Assembly (NCBI GenBank): GCA_030682375.1
Contig: JAUXOL010000015.1
Location: forward strand, 1-64,000
DNA from: Gallionella sp.
Lineage (GTDB): Bacteria > Pseudomonadota > Gammaproteobacteria > Burkholderiales > Gallionellaceae
Reading direction: 5' to 3'
Length of the DNA: 64,000 bases
Shown: positions 16,829 through 29,257 of the stretch, one piece after another
Layout of the letters: every line of letters starts with the position of its first letter
Numbering within the stretch: position 1 is the first letter of the stretch
Program-made: the position numbers and the translations under genes
The notes under the pieces: generated by a model
Told to the model about the DNA's origin: nothing
The model's database searches: none
Seen by the model: only the letters and a program-made list of their open reading frames with translations

Positions 16829-17262
16829 AGATGATGCAACAAGGTTTCAGCCTGGTCTCGGCGATCTTCCTGCTGGTGGTGATCGCCGCGCTCGGTGCAT
16901 TTGCGGTCACGCTTTCCACCACGCAGCAGCAGAGCTCCGCGCTGGACCTGCTGGGTGCGCGCGCCTACCATGCGGCGCGCGCCGGGATCGATTGGGGGGT
17001 GTATCAACTATTGCCGAACTCCGCAGTGGCTGGAGGGTATGCCGCGAATTGCCGCGCGGGAGCGACTTCGCAGGTTTTTGCCGCAGGGACATTGCCGGGT
17101 ACGCTTTCCGTGTTTGAGGTAAATGTCGGTTGCGCGGCAACTTCTGCGGTCGAAGCTGGGACGCCGATCAACATCTATCAGCTGACGTCCACGGCGACGC
17201 TGGGTGTGGTGGCGACGCCGACCTACGTCGAGCGCCAGATCGGTGTGACCATCGCGCAGTAG
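16825..17262 (+). CDS. minor pilin-like protein lacking Glu5, MshP-like
   Basis: 145 residues. A short leader MKMMQQG is followed by FSLVSAIFLLVVIAALGAFAVTLSTTQQQSSALDLLGARAYHAARAG. The residue at mature position 5 is Ser, not Glu, as in MshP/PilX-like and GspK-like tip subunits, and the hydrophobic helix is otherwise complete. Two cysteines (NCRAG, VGCAA) could form a disulfide. It is the last gene of the pilus operon and starts four bases inside the previous stop. rpsU follows with its own promoter. Confidence 0.78.
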   Translation: MKMMQQGFSLVSAIFLLVVIAALGAFAVTLSTTQQQSSALDLLGARAYHAARAGIDWGVYQLLPNSAVAGGYAANCRAGATSQVFAAGTLPGTLSVFEVNVGCAATSAVEAGTPINIYQLTSTATLGVVATPTYVERQIGVTIAQ

Positions 17263-17291
17263 CCGCTTTTTTCCGGGCGTCAAAATTCAGG

Positions 17292-17320
17292 TTGTGACGG
17301 CCGGGTTGTTTTGCTAGAAT
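17292..17320 (+). promoter_or_regulatory. sigma70 promoter of the rpsU-yqeY-dnaG-rpoD cluster
   Basis: TTGTGA (17292-17297), a 17-base spacer and TAGAAT (17315-17320) form a good sigma70 promoter 37 bases before the rpsU ATG. A T-rich stretch (ATTTTTTGG) lies in the leader. Confidence 0.75.
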
Positions 17321-17356
17321 CGCGCCCTCGATTTTTTGGTAGAAGGTAGTTTGTCC

Positions 17357-17569
17357 ATGACAACCGTACGTGTTAAAGAGAATGAGCCGTTCGAAGTAGC
17401 AATGCGCCGCTTCAAGCGTTCCGTGGAAAAGACCGGTCTGCTGACCGATCTGCGTGCACGCGAATTTTACGAAAAGCCCACCGCAGAGCGTAAGCGCAAG
17501 CTGGCTGCTGCCGTGAAGCGTCACTACAAGCGCCTGCGCAGCCAAACTCTTCCTCCGAAGATGTACTAA
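17357..17569 (+). CDS. rpsU: 30S ribosomal protein S21
   Basis: 70 residues, [27 protein letters not shown]..., very basic with the C-terminal [14 protein letters not shown] block; this is full-length bS21. S21 helps base pairing of mRNA with the 16S 3' end during initiation. The start is fixed by the family N-terminus; a longer reading from 17336 is in the leader. It heads the macromolecular synthesis cluster rpsU-yqeY-dnaG-rpoD, linking ribosome, primase and sigma factor expression. Confidence 0.97.
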   Translation: MTTVRVKENEPFEVAMRRFKRSVEKTGLLTDLRAREFYEKPTAERKRKLAAAVKRHYKRLRSQTLPPKMY

Positions 17570-17597
17570 ATCCTGCCCCTCGCGGGTGGGTTTCGGC

Positions 17598-18044
17598 ATG
17601 AGTCTCAAGCAGCAGATCAGCGATGACATGAAAGCCGCGATGCGCGCCAGAGAAACGGCGCGCCTCGGGGCTATTCGTCTTTTGCTCGCGGCAATGAAGC
17701 AGCGCGAGGTGGACGAGCGCATCGAACTGACGGACGCGGACGTGGTCGCCATCATCGAAAAGATGATGAAGCAGCGCCGCGATTCCATCAGCCAGTACGA
17801 GGCGGCAGGCCGCCAGGACCTGGCGGACGTCGAGAAGTTCGAGATGACTGTGCTGCAGGCTTATATGCCGCAACAGTTGAGCGAAGACGAAATCACTGCT
17901 GCGGTCGCCGAGGCCGTAACTGCAACAGGCGCCGCCGGCCCGCAGGACATGGGCAAGGTGATGGGCGTGCTGAAGGCCAAGCTGGCCGGCCGCGCCGACA
18001 TGGGCAAGGTCTCCGCGCTGATCAAGGCGCAACTCGCCAAGTAA
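17598..18044 (+). CDS. yqeY: GatB/YqeY domain protein
   Basis: 148 residues, MSLKQQISDDMKAAMRARETARLGAIRLLLAAMKQREVD..., matching the stand-alone YqeY family. The tail resembles the C-terminal domain of GatB, which contacts tRNA in the amidotransferase complex. The function of stand-alone YqeY is not settled. Signature blocks include RRDSISQYEAAGRQDLADVE and the final GKVMGVLKAKLAGRADMGKVSALIK. It is 28 bases after rpsU and 74 before dnaG. Confidence 0.93.
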   Translation: MSLKQQISDDMKAAMRARETARLGAIRLLLAAMKQREVDERIELTDADVVAIIEKMMKQRRDSISQYEAAGRQDLADVEKFEMTVLQAYMPQQLSEDEITAAVAEAVTATGAAGPQDMGKVMGVLKAKLAGRADMGKVSALIKAQLAK

Positions 18045-18118
18045 TACAATCTTATTGTTCTTCCGGCTTCACAGCCGGTCGAGATGCCCGAGTCTTATCG
18101 AGATAAAAGGGTGCTGAC

Positions 18119-19846
18119 TTGATTCCAAAAAGTTTCATTCAGGACTTGCTCAATCGTCTCGATATCGTGGACGTGGTCGAGCGTCATGTGCCGCTGAAAA
18201 AGGCCGGTGCGAACTACGTCGCCTGCTGTCCGTTCCACAACGAAAAATCCCCGTCGTTCACCGTCAGTCAGTCCAAGCAGTTCTACCACTGCTTCGGTTG
18301 CGGCGCGCATGGCACGGCCATTGGCTTCGTGATGGAGCATGTCGGTCTGGGCTTCGTCGAGGCGGTCGAAGAGCTGGCGCGCGGCGCGGGCATGGAAGTG
18401 CCGCACGAACGCTCGTCTGCCGCAGAGACTTACCAGAAAGTCGCGCCCGACCTGTATGAGGTGATGCAGACGGCGACGCGCTTCTATCGCGAACAGCTCA
18501 AGCAGTCGCCGCGTGCGATCGATTACCTGAAACGGCGCGGCCTGTCCGGCGAGATCGCGGCGAAGTTCGGCATCGGCTATGCCCCGGAGGGCTGGCAGGG
18601 GCTCGCTGCGGCGTTTCCGGATTATCAGAGCGACACGCTGAGCGAGACCGGGCTGGTGATCGTCAACGAGGAAGATCGCAAGCGCTACGACCGATTCCGC
18701 GACCGCATCATGTTCCCCATCGTCAATGTGCGCGGCCAGGTCATCGGTTTCGGCGGGCGTGTGCTGGACAAGGGCGAGCCCAAGTACCTGAATTCGCCGG
18801 AGACGCCGCTGTTCGAGAAGGGGCGCGAGCTGTACGGACTGTTCCAGGCGCAGAAGGCGGTGCGCGCGGCGCAACGCGTGCTGGTGGTCGAAGGTTATAT
18901 GGATGTGGTGGCGCTCGCGCAGCACGGCGTCGAGTACGCCGTCGCCACGCTGGGAACGGCGACCACACCCTATCATGTGCAGAAGCTGCTGAGGCTGGTC
19001 GAGCATATCGTGTTCTGTTTCGACGGCGACAAGGCGGGGCAGAAGGCGGCATGGCGCGCGCTGGAGAACGCGTTGCCGCATCTGCAGGACGGCAAGCGCA
19101 TCAGCTTTTTGTTTTTGCCGGTGGAGCACGACCCGGACAGTTTCATCCGCGAATTCGGCAAGGAGTCGTTCGAGCAACGCGTGCAGGAGGCGATGCCGCT
19201 GTCGGCCTATCTGTTGCGCGAGGTCAGCGCTGGACTGGACCTGCGCAGCCAGGAGGGGCGCAATCAGCTGTTGCAGCGAGCCAAGCCGTTGCTGACCGCA
19301 ATCGCCGCGCCGGCGACGGCACTGCTGCTGCGCAAGGAAGTCGCCGCGCTCGCCGGGGTGAGCCAGGCAGAGCTGGAGGCGCTGTATGAAATCACTCCGG
19401 TGGCTCGCCCTGTCGTGCGCAAGGCGCCGCAGCGGGCCGGGCGGTCTGCGCCATCGGGAGATCGGCGGCTGCTCCAATGCTTGATCGCGCAACCCGCGTT
19501 GGGCGCGCGGTTGCCGGCCGATTGGCAGGGAGATGGTCCGGAAGTCGAGGTGATCTCGGCATTGCTGGCGGTGCTGCGCGAGGCGGAATACGGGTTGAGC
19601 GGACCGGCGCTGACGCAGTATTTTCAGGGGACGGTGCATGAAAGGATGCTGGCGGCGGCAGAGGCGGACATGCTGAGCTGGGGCGAGGGGTTCGACGTGG
19701 AAGGCGAATTCGTCGGCCTGATGAGCAATTTCGACAAGGACCGGCGGCGACTAGAGTTTCAGGCGCTGCAGTCCAAGGTCGCTCATGGTGGATTGGCGTG
19801 CCTGAGCGAGGCCGAGCGCGAGCGTTATCGGCAGGCAGGGCGTTGA
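18119..19846 (+). CDS. dnaG: DNA primase
   Basis: Makes RNA primers for replication. 575 residues, starting at a TTG codon ([30 protein letters not shown]). The zinc-binding domain has [12 protein letters not shown] and CFGCGAHG near residues 40-63. The TOPRIM core carries [15 protein letters not shown] near 260 and [17 protein letters not shown] near 300. A C-terminal DnaB-interacting domain follows. TTG is chosen because the protein then begins like other primases and no ATG is available there; weak initiation would hold primase low, as is usual for dnaG. Confidence 0.95.
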   Translation: MIPKSFIQDLLNRLDIVDVVERHVPLKKAGANYVACCPFHNEKSPSFTVSQSKQFYHCFGCGAHGTAIGFVMEHVGLGFVEAVEELARGAGMEVPHERSSAAETYQKVAPDLYEVMQTATRFYREQLKQSPRAIDYLKRRGLSGEIAAKFGIGYAPEGWQGLAAAFPDYQSDTLSETGLVIVNEEDRKRYDRFRDRIMFPIVNVRGQVIGFGGRVLDKGEPKYLNSPETPLFEKGRELYGLFQAQKAVRAAQRVLVVEGYMDVVALAQHGVEYAVATLGTATTPYHVQKLLRLVEHIVFCFDGDKAGQKAAWRALENALPHLQDGKRISFLFLPVEHDPDSFIREFGKESFEQRVQEAMPLSAYLLREVSAGLDLRSQEGRNQLLQRAKPLLTAIAAPATALLLRKEVAALAGVSQAELEALYEITPVARPVVRKAPQRAGRSAPSGDRRLLQCLIAQPALGARLPADWQGDGPEVEVISALLAVLREAEYGLSGPALTQYFQGTVHERMLAAAEADMLSWGEGFDVEGEFVGLMSNFDKDRRRLEFQALQSKVAHGGLACLSEAERERYRQAGR

Positions 19847-19870
19847 AGTAGAAGGAAGTCTCGGGAAGGA

Positions 19871-19901
19871 TTGGGAAAATCCGCCTGGATTCGGGTATAA
19901 T
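19871..19901 (+). promoter_or_regulatory. candidate promoter between dnaG and rpoD
   Basis: A perfect -10 box TATAAT (19896-19901) has TTGGGA 19 bases upstream (19871-19876). The spacing is long, so strength is uncertain. A GCCGC/GCGGC hairpin follows in the leader. It would allow rpoD expression independent of the rpsU promoter. Confidence 0.45.
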
Positions 19902-19952
19902 CCGCCGCTTTTCTGCGGCATCACGCGGCAGTACGCAATTGGGAATCTGGAT

Positions 19953-21881
<1,929 letters not shown>

Positions 21882-21889
21882 CCGTTTAC

Positions 21890-21966
21890 GGGCCTGTAGC
21901 TCAGTTGGTTAGAGCAGAGGACTCATAATCCTTTGGTCCACGGTTCAAGTCCGTGCAGGCCCACCA
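21890..21966 (+). tRNA. ileX: tRNA-Ile2 (anticodon CAT, probably lysidine-modified)
   Basis: 77 nt including an encoded CCA. The acceptor stem GGGCCTG pairs with CAGGCCC; D arm AGCTCAGTTGGTTAGAGC; T arm with TTCAAGTC. The anticodon loop reads ACTCATAAT, anticodon CAT. The anticodon stem and variable loop (CCTTTGGTC) resemble tRNA-Ile2 more than elongator tRNA-Met, so it probably decodes AUA after TilS modification. Elongator Met remains the alternative. Confidence 0.9.
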
Positions 21967-21970
21967 ACAC

Positions 21971-21999
21971 AGGGGATCAGCATCGTGCTGATCCCCTTT
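21971..21999 (+). terminator. strong terminator after tRNA-Ile2
   Basis: AGGGGATCAGCA-tcg-TGCTGATCCCCT is a 12-bp perfect stem followed by TT, four bases after the tRNA CCA. It ends the rpoD/tRNA transcript and separates it from hrpA. Confidence 0.9.
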
Positions 22000-22018
22000 G
22001 CATTATGAGAGCTAGACG

Positions 22019-25000
22019 ATGAAAGCCGAGTTGTCCGCAAGCGCGCTGCGCCGCAAGGCGCGGCTGGATGCATTGGGAGATATCGAGTTCCCCGCCGACC
22101 TGCCGGTGGTCGCGCGGCGCGAGGATCTGGCGCGCGCGATCGACGAGCATCAGGTGGTGATCGTGTGCGGCGAGACCGGTTCGGGCAAGACCACGCAGCT
22201 GCCGAAGATATGCCTGACGCTGGGGCGCGGTGTGCTGGGCTGCATCGGGCATACCCAGCCGCGCCGCGTGGCCGCGCGCACCGTGGCGTCGCGCATCGCG
22301 CACGAGCTCAAGACCGAACTCGGGGGCGCGGTCGGTTTCAAGGTGCGTTTCAACGACAAGGTGTCCGCGGATACCAGCATCAAGCTGATGACCGACGGCA
22401 TCCTGCTGGCCGAGATCCATCGCGATCCGCTGCTGCGCGGCTACGACACCATCATCGTGGACGAGGCGCACGAGCGTTCGCTGAACATCGACTTCCTGCT
22501 CGGCTATCTGAAGCAGCTGCTGCCGCGCCGTCCCGATCTCAAACTCATCATCACCTCGGCGACGCTGGATGCGGATCGTTTCGCGCGGCATTTCGGTGCA
22601 AAGGTGGTGGAGGTGTCCGGGCGCAGTTATCCGGTCGAGGTGCGTTATCGTCCGCCGCAGGTGGATGAGGACGGCAATACGCAGGATGTGCCGCAGGCGG
22701 TGAGTGGGGCGCTGGACGAACTTGCCGCGGGCGGGCTGCGCGGTGACGTGTTGGTGTTCCTGCCGGGCGAGCGCGAGATACGCGACACCGCCGAGGCGTT
22801 GCGCAAGCATCATCCTAAAGGCATCGAGGTGCTGCCGCTGTTCGCGCGACTGTCGGCGGCGGAGCAGGACAAGGTGTTCAAGCTGTCTTCCGGCGTGCGC
22901 CGCGTGGTGCTGGCCACCAACGTCGCCGAAACCTCGCTGACCGTGCCCAACATTGGTTACGTGATCGACAGCGGGCTGGCGCGCGTGAATCGCTACAGCA
23001 TCCGCCAGAAGGTCGAGCAGCTGCACATCGAGAAGATCTCGCGCGCCGCCGCGAACCAGCGCGCCGGACGCTGCGGGCGCGTGATGAGCGGGGTGTGCAT
23101 ACGGCTGTACGACGAGGAAGGATTCGTGCAGCGCCCCGAATTCACCGACCCGGAAATCTTCCGCGTGTCCCTGGCGACGGTGATCCTGCGCATGAGCGCG
23201 CTGGACTTGGGCGACATAGCCGAGTTCCCGTTCATCGAACCGCCTAGCTCGCGCATGATCGCCGACGGCTACCAGTTGCTGGCTGAGCTGGGTGCAATCG
23301 ACGAACAGCGCCAATTGACCAAGATCGGCCACGAGCTGGCGAAGCTGCCGCTGGATCCGAAGATCGCGCGCCTGTTGCTGGCCGGGCGGCAATATCATTG
23401 CCTGAGCGAGATATTGATCATCGCCAGCGCGCTGTCGGTACAAGACCCGCGCGAGCGTCCGTTGGATAGGCAGGAGGCGGCCGATACGGCGCACAAGCGT
23501 TTCGCCGACGAACGTTCCGATTTCCTCGCCTATCCGAAACTGTGGGCGTGGTTCCAGCAGGCGATGGCGAACAAGCAATCCAATCGCCTGATGGCGGAGG
23601 AATGCCGCAAGAACTTCCTGTCGCCGCTGCGCTTGCGCGAATGGCGCGAGCTGTACCAGCAGCTGCACACGCAGGTCACCGAGATGGGCATGCGCGAGAA
23701 CGAGCAGCCCGCGACCTATGAGCAGATCCACAAGGCGTTGCTGTGCGGCCTGCTCGGCAATATCGGCATGAAGGGCGTCGAGGGCAACGAATATCTGGGC
23801 GCGCGCAGCATCAAGTTCATCATCGCGCCGAATTCGGTGCTGGCGAAGAAGGGCGCGAAGTGGGTGATGGCGGCCGAGCTGACCGAGACGCATCGCCTGT
23901 ATGCCCGCTGTGTCGCGCGCATCGAGCCGGAGTGGCTGGAGGAAACCGGCGACCATCTGATCAAGCGCCACTACTACGATCCGCACTGGGAGAAGAAGGC
24001 CGCACAGGTCGTCGCCTACGAGCGCAGCACGCTGCACGGCCTGCTGCTGAACCCGAAGAAGCGAGTGCATTACGGGCCGATGAATCCCGCCGAATCGCGC
24101 GAGGTGTTCATCCGCCAGGCGTTGGTCGAGGGCGAGTTCAACACTCAAGCGCCGTTTTTCGCCTACAACCAGAAGCTGATCGCGGACATCGAGGCGCTGG
24201 AGCACAAGGCGCGCCGCCCAGATGTGCTGGTGGACGACGAGCTGATCTATGCGTTCTACGACAGCCGCGTCCCGGCGGACATCTACAACGGCGCGGCATT
24301 CGAACACTGGCGCAAGGAGGCCGAGCGTGATAACGCGAAGCTGCTGTACTTGAAGAAGGATGACCTGATGCGCCACGAGGCGGCGGGCATCACCACCGAC
24401 CAGTTTCCGCCGCAACTGAAGATAGACAACATCAGCTTCGCGCTGAGCTACAACTTCTCGCCCGGCAAGAGCGACGACGGCATCACGATGACTGTGCCGC
24501 TGGCGTTGATTAATCAAGTGAGTGCGGCGCGATGCGAATGGCTGATCCCCGGCCTGCTCGCCGAGAAGACGCAGCAACTCATCAAGACGCTGCCGCAGCG
24601 GCTGCGTCGCCATCTGGTGCCGGTGCCGGAATTCGCCGCCAACTTCTGCCGCGACGTGCAGCCGTCGAACACGCCGTTGTTGCAGGCGTTGGCGCGCTAC
24701 ATCCGCGAACAGAAACAGCTCGATGCGCCACTGGACGCGTTCCGTCTGGAGCAATTGCCGCAGCACCTGCTGATGAACTTTCGCGTGCTCGACGAGCATG
24801 GACGCCAGTTCGGCATGTCGCGCAATTTCGCGCAGCTGCACGGCGAACTCGCACCGCGCGTCGCGCCGGTCGCGGTCGCCGCTACGGCGGAAGAGAAAGG
24901 CGAAACGACTTCGGATCAGCGTTACAACGCGTGGAGCTTCGGTGCATTCGCCGAGACGCGCGAGGTTAAGCGGGCCGGGCAGAACGTCACGCTGTTCAAC

Positions 25001-25765
25001 GCGCTGGTGGATGATGGCGATGCTGTCGTGCTGCGTGCATTCGATACGCGTGATGCCGCGCAGGCCGCGCATCGCGGCGGCTTGAGCAGGCTGTTCATGC
25101 TGCTGCTGAAGGAGCAGGTGAAGTATCTGGAGAAGAATCTGCCGGATGCGCAGAAGTTGTTCATGCTGTTCATGCCCTTCGGCACCCAGCAGGAATTGCA
25201 GCAGCAGATACTCGCGACGACCTTTGAACGCTGTTGTCTGAACGACCCGCTGCCGACCAACGAGGCGGAATTCAACGCGCGCGGCAAGGAGGCGAAGAAT
25301 CGTTTGCTGCTGATCGCGCAGGAGATCGCGCGGCTGGTCGCCAACATCCTCACGGAACACCAGGCAGTTCAAAAGGCCTTGCCGCAGATCAAGGCTCACG
25401 CGCAGGCGGCGCAGGACATACGAGCACAACTGGAATGGTTGCTACATAAACGCTTCGTCGCCTTGACGTCCTACGAGCGCATGCAGCACATGCCGCGCTA
25501 CCTTAAGGCGATCAGCTTGCGCATCGAGAAGCTGCGCGCGAACCCGGCGCGCGACGCGCAATGCATGTCGCAGATGCAGCCGTTGATACAAGCGTTGCAG
25601 AAGTTGCGGCAAGCGCAACAGGGCAAGCCCGATCCTCGTATCGACGAATTCGCCTGGCTGATGCAGGAGCTGCGTGTGTCATTGTTCGCGCAGGAGCTGA
25701 AGACGCCGGTGATCGTGTCGGTGAAGCGGCTGGAGAAGATGCTGGGGTCGTTGCGGAGCGGTTAG
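22019..25765 (+). CDS. hrpA: ATP-dependent RNA helicase HrpA
   Basis: 1248 residues, near the usual 1300. The helicase core has motif I CGETGSGKTTQLPK near residue 52, motif II DEAH near 151, motif III SAT near 180, and motifs V and VI (TNVAETSLTVPNIGYVID, QRAGRCGRV near 345). Helicase-associated domains and the large C-terminal DUF3418-type region follow. In E. coli HrpA acts on stalled ribosomes and fimbrial mRNA processing. It stands alone after the tRNA terminator. Confidence 0.95.
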   Translation: MKAELSASALRRKARLDALGDIEFPADLPVVARREDLARAIDEHQVVIVCGETGSGKTTQLPKICLTLGRGVLGCIGHTQPRRVAARTVASRIAHELKTELGGAVGFKVRFNDKVSADTSIKLMTDGILLAEIHRDPLLRGYDTIIVDEAHERSLNIDFLLGYLKQLLPRRPDLKLIITSATLDADRFARHFGAKVVEVSGRSYPVEVRYRPPQVDEDGNTQDVPQAVSGALDELAAGGLRGDVLVFLPGEREIRDTAEALRKHHPKGIEVLPLFARLSAAEQDKVFKLSSGVRRVVLATNVAETSLTVPNIGYVIDSGLARVNRYSIRQKVEQLHIEKISRAAANQRAGRCGRVMSGVCIRLYDEEGFVQRPEFTDPEIFRVSLATVILRMSALDLGDIAEFPFIEPPSSRMIADGYQLLAELGAIDEQRQLTKIGHELAKLPLDPKIARLLLAGRQYHCLSEILIIASALSVQDPRERPLDRQEAADTAHKRFADERSDFLAYPKLWAWFQQAMANKQSNRLMAEECRKNFLSPLRLREWRELYQQLHTQVTEMGMRENEQPATYEQIHKALLCGLLGNIGMKGVEGNEYLGARSIKFIIAPNSVLAKKGAKWVMAAELTETHRLYARCVARIEPEWLEETGDHLIKRHYYDPHWEKKAAQVVAYERSTLHGLLLNPKKRVHYGPMNPAESREVFIRQALVEGEFNTQAPFFAYNQKLIADIEALEHKARRPDVLVDDELIYAFYDSRVPADIYNGAAFEHWRKEAERDNAKLLYLKKDDLMRHEAAGITTDQFPPQLKIDNISFALSYNFSPGKSDDGITMTVPLALINQVSAARCEWLIPGLLAEKTQQLIKTLPQRLRRHLVPVPEFAANFCRDVQPSNTPLLQALARYIREQKQLDAPLDAFRLEQLPQHLLMNFRVLDEHGRQFGMSRNFAQLHGELAPRVAPVAVAATAEEKGETTSDQRYNAWSFGAFAETREVKRAGQNVTLFNALVDDGDAVVLRAFDTRDAAQAAHRGGLSRLFMLLLKEQVKYLEKNLPDAQKLFMLFMPFGTQQELQQQILATTFERCCLNDPLPTNEAEFNARGKEAKNRLLLIAQEIARLVANILTEHQAVQKALPQIKAHAQAAQDIRAQLEWLLHKRFVALTSYERMQHMPRYLKAISLRIEKLRANPARDAQCMSQMQPLIQALQKLRQAQQGKPDPRIDEFAWLMQELRVSLFAQELKTPVIVSVKRLEKMLGSLRSG

Positions 25766-25874
25766 AGAATCGTAACGCTCGCAGAGAATAAGCAGGATTA
25801 TCCATGCTTCCACAATGGTTTACATTTGTCGTGAGTAATGCAGAATTCACACCGTTCCATCACAAGCTGCTGCT

Positions 25875-26387
25875 ATGAACTTATTTCTGGATATTGACGG
25901 CGTGATCTGCCCAAGTTTCTTCTCCGGGCGAAATTGCTCCGCGCGCTGCCAAACAGCGCGCTTCGAAGCGATCATGCGGGATTACCCCGAGTGGAACATC
26001 GTCATTTCTTCCGGTCGGCGTGAAAAAAAGAGTCTCCAAGCTTTGCGTGAAATGTTCTCCGCAGACATCGCAGAACGAATAGTCGGCGTGACGCCCCTTC
26101 TTGGTTTGACCGTAAAGCATGGACGCCAGCGGGAGATAGAGCGATATTTGCGCGATTGTCGACAGGCCTCGATCCCCTGGGTCGTGCTGGACGACAGGGC
26201 ATCGGAATTCGAAGAGGGATTGGACAATCTGGTGCTATGCAATTTTGAAATCGGGCTGGATGATTTTTCTGAGGCTCGCTTGCGAGAAAAATTGGCTGCG
26301 GGGCGACAGGCCGTGCACTCGGGAGCGCCAGTCCAGGCAGGACAGGGAGGGCTGGGTTCGAACAGTAATGGGATAGTCGAATCGTAA
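25875..26387 (+). CDS. HAD-domain protein of the Swiss Army Knife RNA-repair type
   Basis: 170 residues. It starts MNLFLDIDGVICPSFF: DIDGV is the nucleophile motif of HAD phosphatases (DxDG). ISSGRREKKS (motif II Ser) follows at about 45, and VVLDDRASEF near 122 would be the acidic motif IV. The pattern matches small HAD proteins grouped as HAD domain in Swiss Army Knife RNA repair proteins, some of which remove phosphates from damaged RNA ends. That link is from memory of the family and the substrate is unknown. The last 30 residues are low-complexity and probably disordered. Confidence 0.65.
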   Translation: MNLFLDIDGVICPSFFSGRNCSARCQTARFEAIMRDYPEWNIVISSGRREKKSLQALREMFSADIAERIVGVTPLLGLTVKHGRQREIERYLRDCRQASIPWVVLDDRASEFEEGLDNLVLCNFEIGLDDFSEARLREKLAAGRQAVHSGAPVQAGQGGLGSNSNGIVES

Positions 26388-26414
26388 GGAAACTGGCTGC
26401 AGAAATCGAAAAAA

Positions 26415-26439
26415 CCTCACATCGCTGTGAGGCTTTTTT
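26415..26439. terminator. bidirectional terminator after the HAD gene
   Basis: CCTCACA-tcgc-TGTGAGG with an A run on the left and CTTTTTT on the right lies between the convergent HAD gene and the small minus-strand gene, and can serve both strands. Confidence 0.8.
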
Positions 26440-26490
26440 GATTCAGTCGCGAGATCGTCCCCTCGACTTTCTGTGGGCCGAGGCAGAAGT

Positions 26491-26661
26491 CTAGGCCTCT
26501 TCGCCAATTCGAGATTCGTCGTGGATGGTGCAGAAGTTGAGCATGTCGCCCAAAGCATCTTCCGCTTCGCCTATGGATTTGAAAACGCCAAGCAACTTGG
26601 CCTCGTCGTCGTATAGCGCGCGCAGTGACTGCGGGTCGATGGTGAGGAATACTTTAAGCAT
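26491..26661 (-). CDS. small protein of unknown function
   Basis: 56 residues from the ATG at 26661: MLKVFLTIDPQSLRALYDDEAKLLGVFKSIGEAEDALGDMLNFCTIHDESRIGEEA. It is acidic, with no signal peptide or membrane segment and one cysteine. It may start further upstream (in-frame ATG near 26694). It looks like a real short globular protein because composition and codon use are balanced and a terminator lies beyond its stop. I do not recognise it. Confidence 0.5.
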   Translation of the reverse strand: MLKVFLTIDPQSLRALYDDEAKLLGVFKSIGEAEDALGDMLNFCTIHDESRIGEEA

Positions 26662-26825
26662 GATGTGTTTTATTCTCTGCGAAGAATGTTGCAAAATCAT
26701 TTCCGGCCCCAATCGCGACAAGCATGAAGCGGAAGGGCGCCCGCCCCACGGCTCTGGCAGAGCCTTTACATCAAGGGCTGCTAGTGATGCGCGAACTATT
26801 TCCGATGCCGGTCATCGGAAAGCAA

Positions 26826-26847
26826 AAAGGCCACCATGTGGTGACCT
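26826..26847 (-). terminator. terminator of the tRNA-Phe transcript
   Basis: Read on the minus strand, AGGTCACCA-ca-TGGTGGCCT followed by TTTTTG forms a 9-bp stem (one G-T pair) with a T run, 17 bases after the tRNA end. A second hairpin (TCCGATG/CATCGGA, 26801-26819) lies beyond. Confidence 0.8.
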
Positions 26848-26863
26848 AAGTGCTTGAATCCTT

Positions 26864-26939
26864 TGGTGGCTCGGGACGGAATCGAACCATCGACACGCGG
26901 ATTTTCAATCCGCTGCTCTACCAACTGAGCTACCGAGCC
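26864..26939 (-). tRNA. pheT: tRNA-Phe (anticodon GAA)
   Basis: 76 nt including encoded CCA. Acceptor stem GGCTCGG/CCGAGCC; D arm AGCTCAGTTGGTAGAGC; anticodon loop ATTGAAAAT with GAA; T arm with GTTCGATTC. All stems pair fully. It is a single-gene unit with its own promoter and terminator. Confidence 0.97.
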
Positions 26940-26988
26940 ATCTATTCCTGGTTGACGAAAACATCACTCGCCAATCGAGAAGCCGCGC

Positions 26989-26994
26989 ATTATA
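26989..26994 (-). promoter_or_regulatory. -10 box for tRNA-Phe
   Basis: Minus-strand TATAAT lies about 50 bases before the tRNA 5' end, followed by a G/C-rich discriminator (GCGCGG), as expected for a stable RNA promoter. The best -35 at 17 bases is TTTGTC, a poor match, and it overlaps the end of the groL terminator. Confidence 0.55.
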
Positions 26995-27012
26995 CCTGTA
27001 TTGCGTCAAATG

Positions 27013-27039
27013 ACAAACCCCGCGTGACGCGGGGTTTGT
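27013..27039 (-). terminator. terminator after groL
   Basis: ACAAACCCCGCG-tga-CGCGGGGTTTGT, a 12-bp perfect stem, lies 31 bases beyond the groL stop. On the minus strand the 3' arm ends in T-rich GGTTTGTCATTT. It separates groL from the tRNA-Phe promoter. Confidence 0.8.
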
Positions 27040-27070
27040 TTTGTTGCGGTGAAACGATGGGTACGGCTGA

Positions 27071-28837
<1,767 letters not shown>

Positions 28838-29128
28838 TTATGCTTCGATCACGCCGATGATGTCGTCTTCGCGCATTTGCAGCAGTTCGACGCCATCCAT
28901 CTTGAAGGCTTGACCGGAATATTTGCCGAACAGCACTTTGTCGCCGACCTTGACGTTCATCGGGCGCACCTTGCCGTCGTCACCGATCTTGCCGTTGCCT
29001 ACGGCGACGATCTCGCCTTGATCGGGCTTTTCGGCTGCCGCATCGGGAATCACGATACCGGAAGCGGTCGTGCGCACTTCTTCCAGGCGCTTGACGATGA
29101 CGCGATCATGCAAAGGACGAATTTTCAT
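28838..29128 (-). CDS. groS: 10-kDa co-chaperonin GroES
   Basis: 96 residues, full length: [47 protein letters not shown]..., containing the mobile loop ([10 protein letters not shown], residues 21-30) that binds GroEL. A good Shine-Dalgarno (TAGGAGAACC) precedes the ATG at 29128. It is the first gene of groSL under heat-shock control. Confidence 0.98.
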   Translation of the reverse strand: MKIRPLHDRVIVKRLEEVRTTASGIVIPDAAAEKPDQGEIVAVGNGKIGDDGKVRPMNVKVGDKVLFGKYSGQAFKMDGVELLQMREDDIIGVIEA

Positions 29129-29187
29129 GCTTGGTTCTCCTAAAAATCAGTTGGTTAACAAAATGCGAAGGCGGATTTTGCTTTTCG

Positions 29188-29214
29188 TTAGCACTCTCCG
29201 CCAGCGACTGCTAA
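29188..29214 (-). promoter_or_regulatory. CIRCE operator (HrcA site) before groS
   Basis: TTAGCACTC-N9-GACTGCTAA matches the consensus TTAGCACTC-N9-GAGTGCTAA except for one base in the right arm. It lies directly downstream of the sigma32-type -10 box, where bound HrcA would block transcription. Confidence 0.93.
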
Positions 29215-29243
29215 TAATAGGGGCGAGCCAGCCCGATTTCAAG
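29215..29243 (-). promoter_or_regulatory. sigma32-type heat-shock promoter of groSL
   Basis: On the minus strand CTTGAAA (29243-29237), a 13-base spacer and CCCCTATTA (29223-29215) match the RpoH consensus CTTGAAA/CCCCATNT closely. The -35 sits in the loop of an inverted repeat CCAGCCC/GGGCTGG (29228-29249). With CIRCE just downstream, groSL has both activator-sigma and repressor control. Confidence 0.8.
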
Positions 29244-29257
29244 GGCTGGAGGGGTGA

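Noticed and set aside
21977..25429. Very long open frame on the minus strand, 1150 codons
   Set aside because: It lies wholly antisense to hrpA, whose helicase motifs are complete. It is rich in His, Arg, Gln and Leu, typical of a shadow frame in GC-rich DNA.
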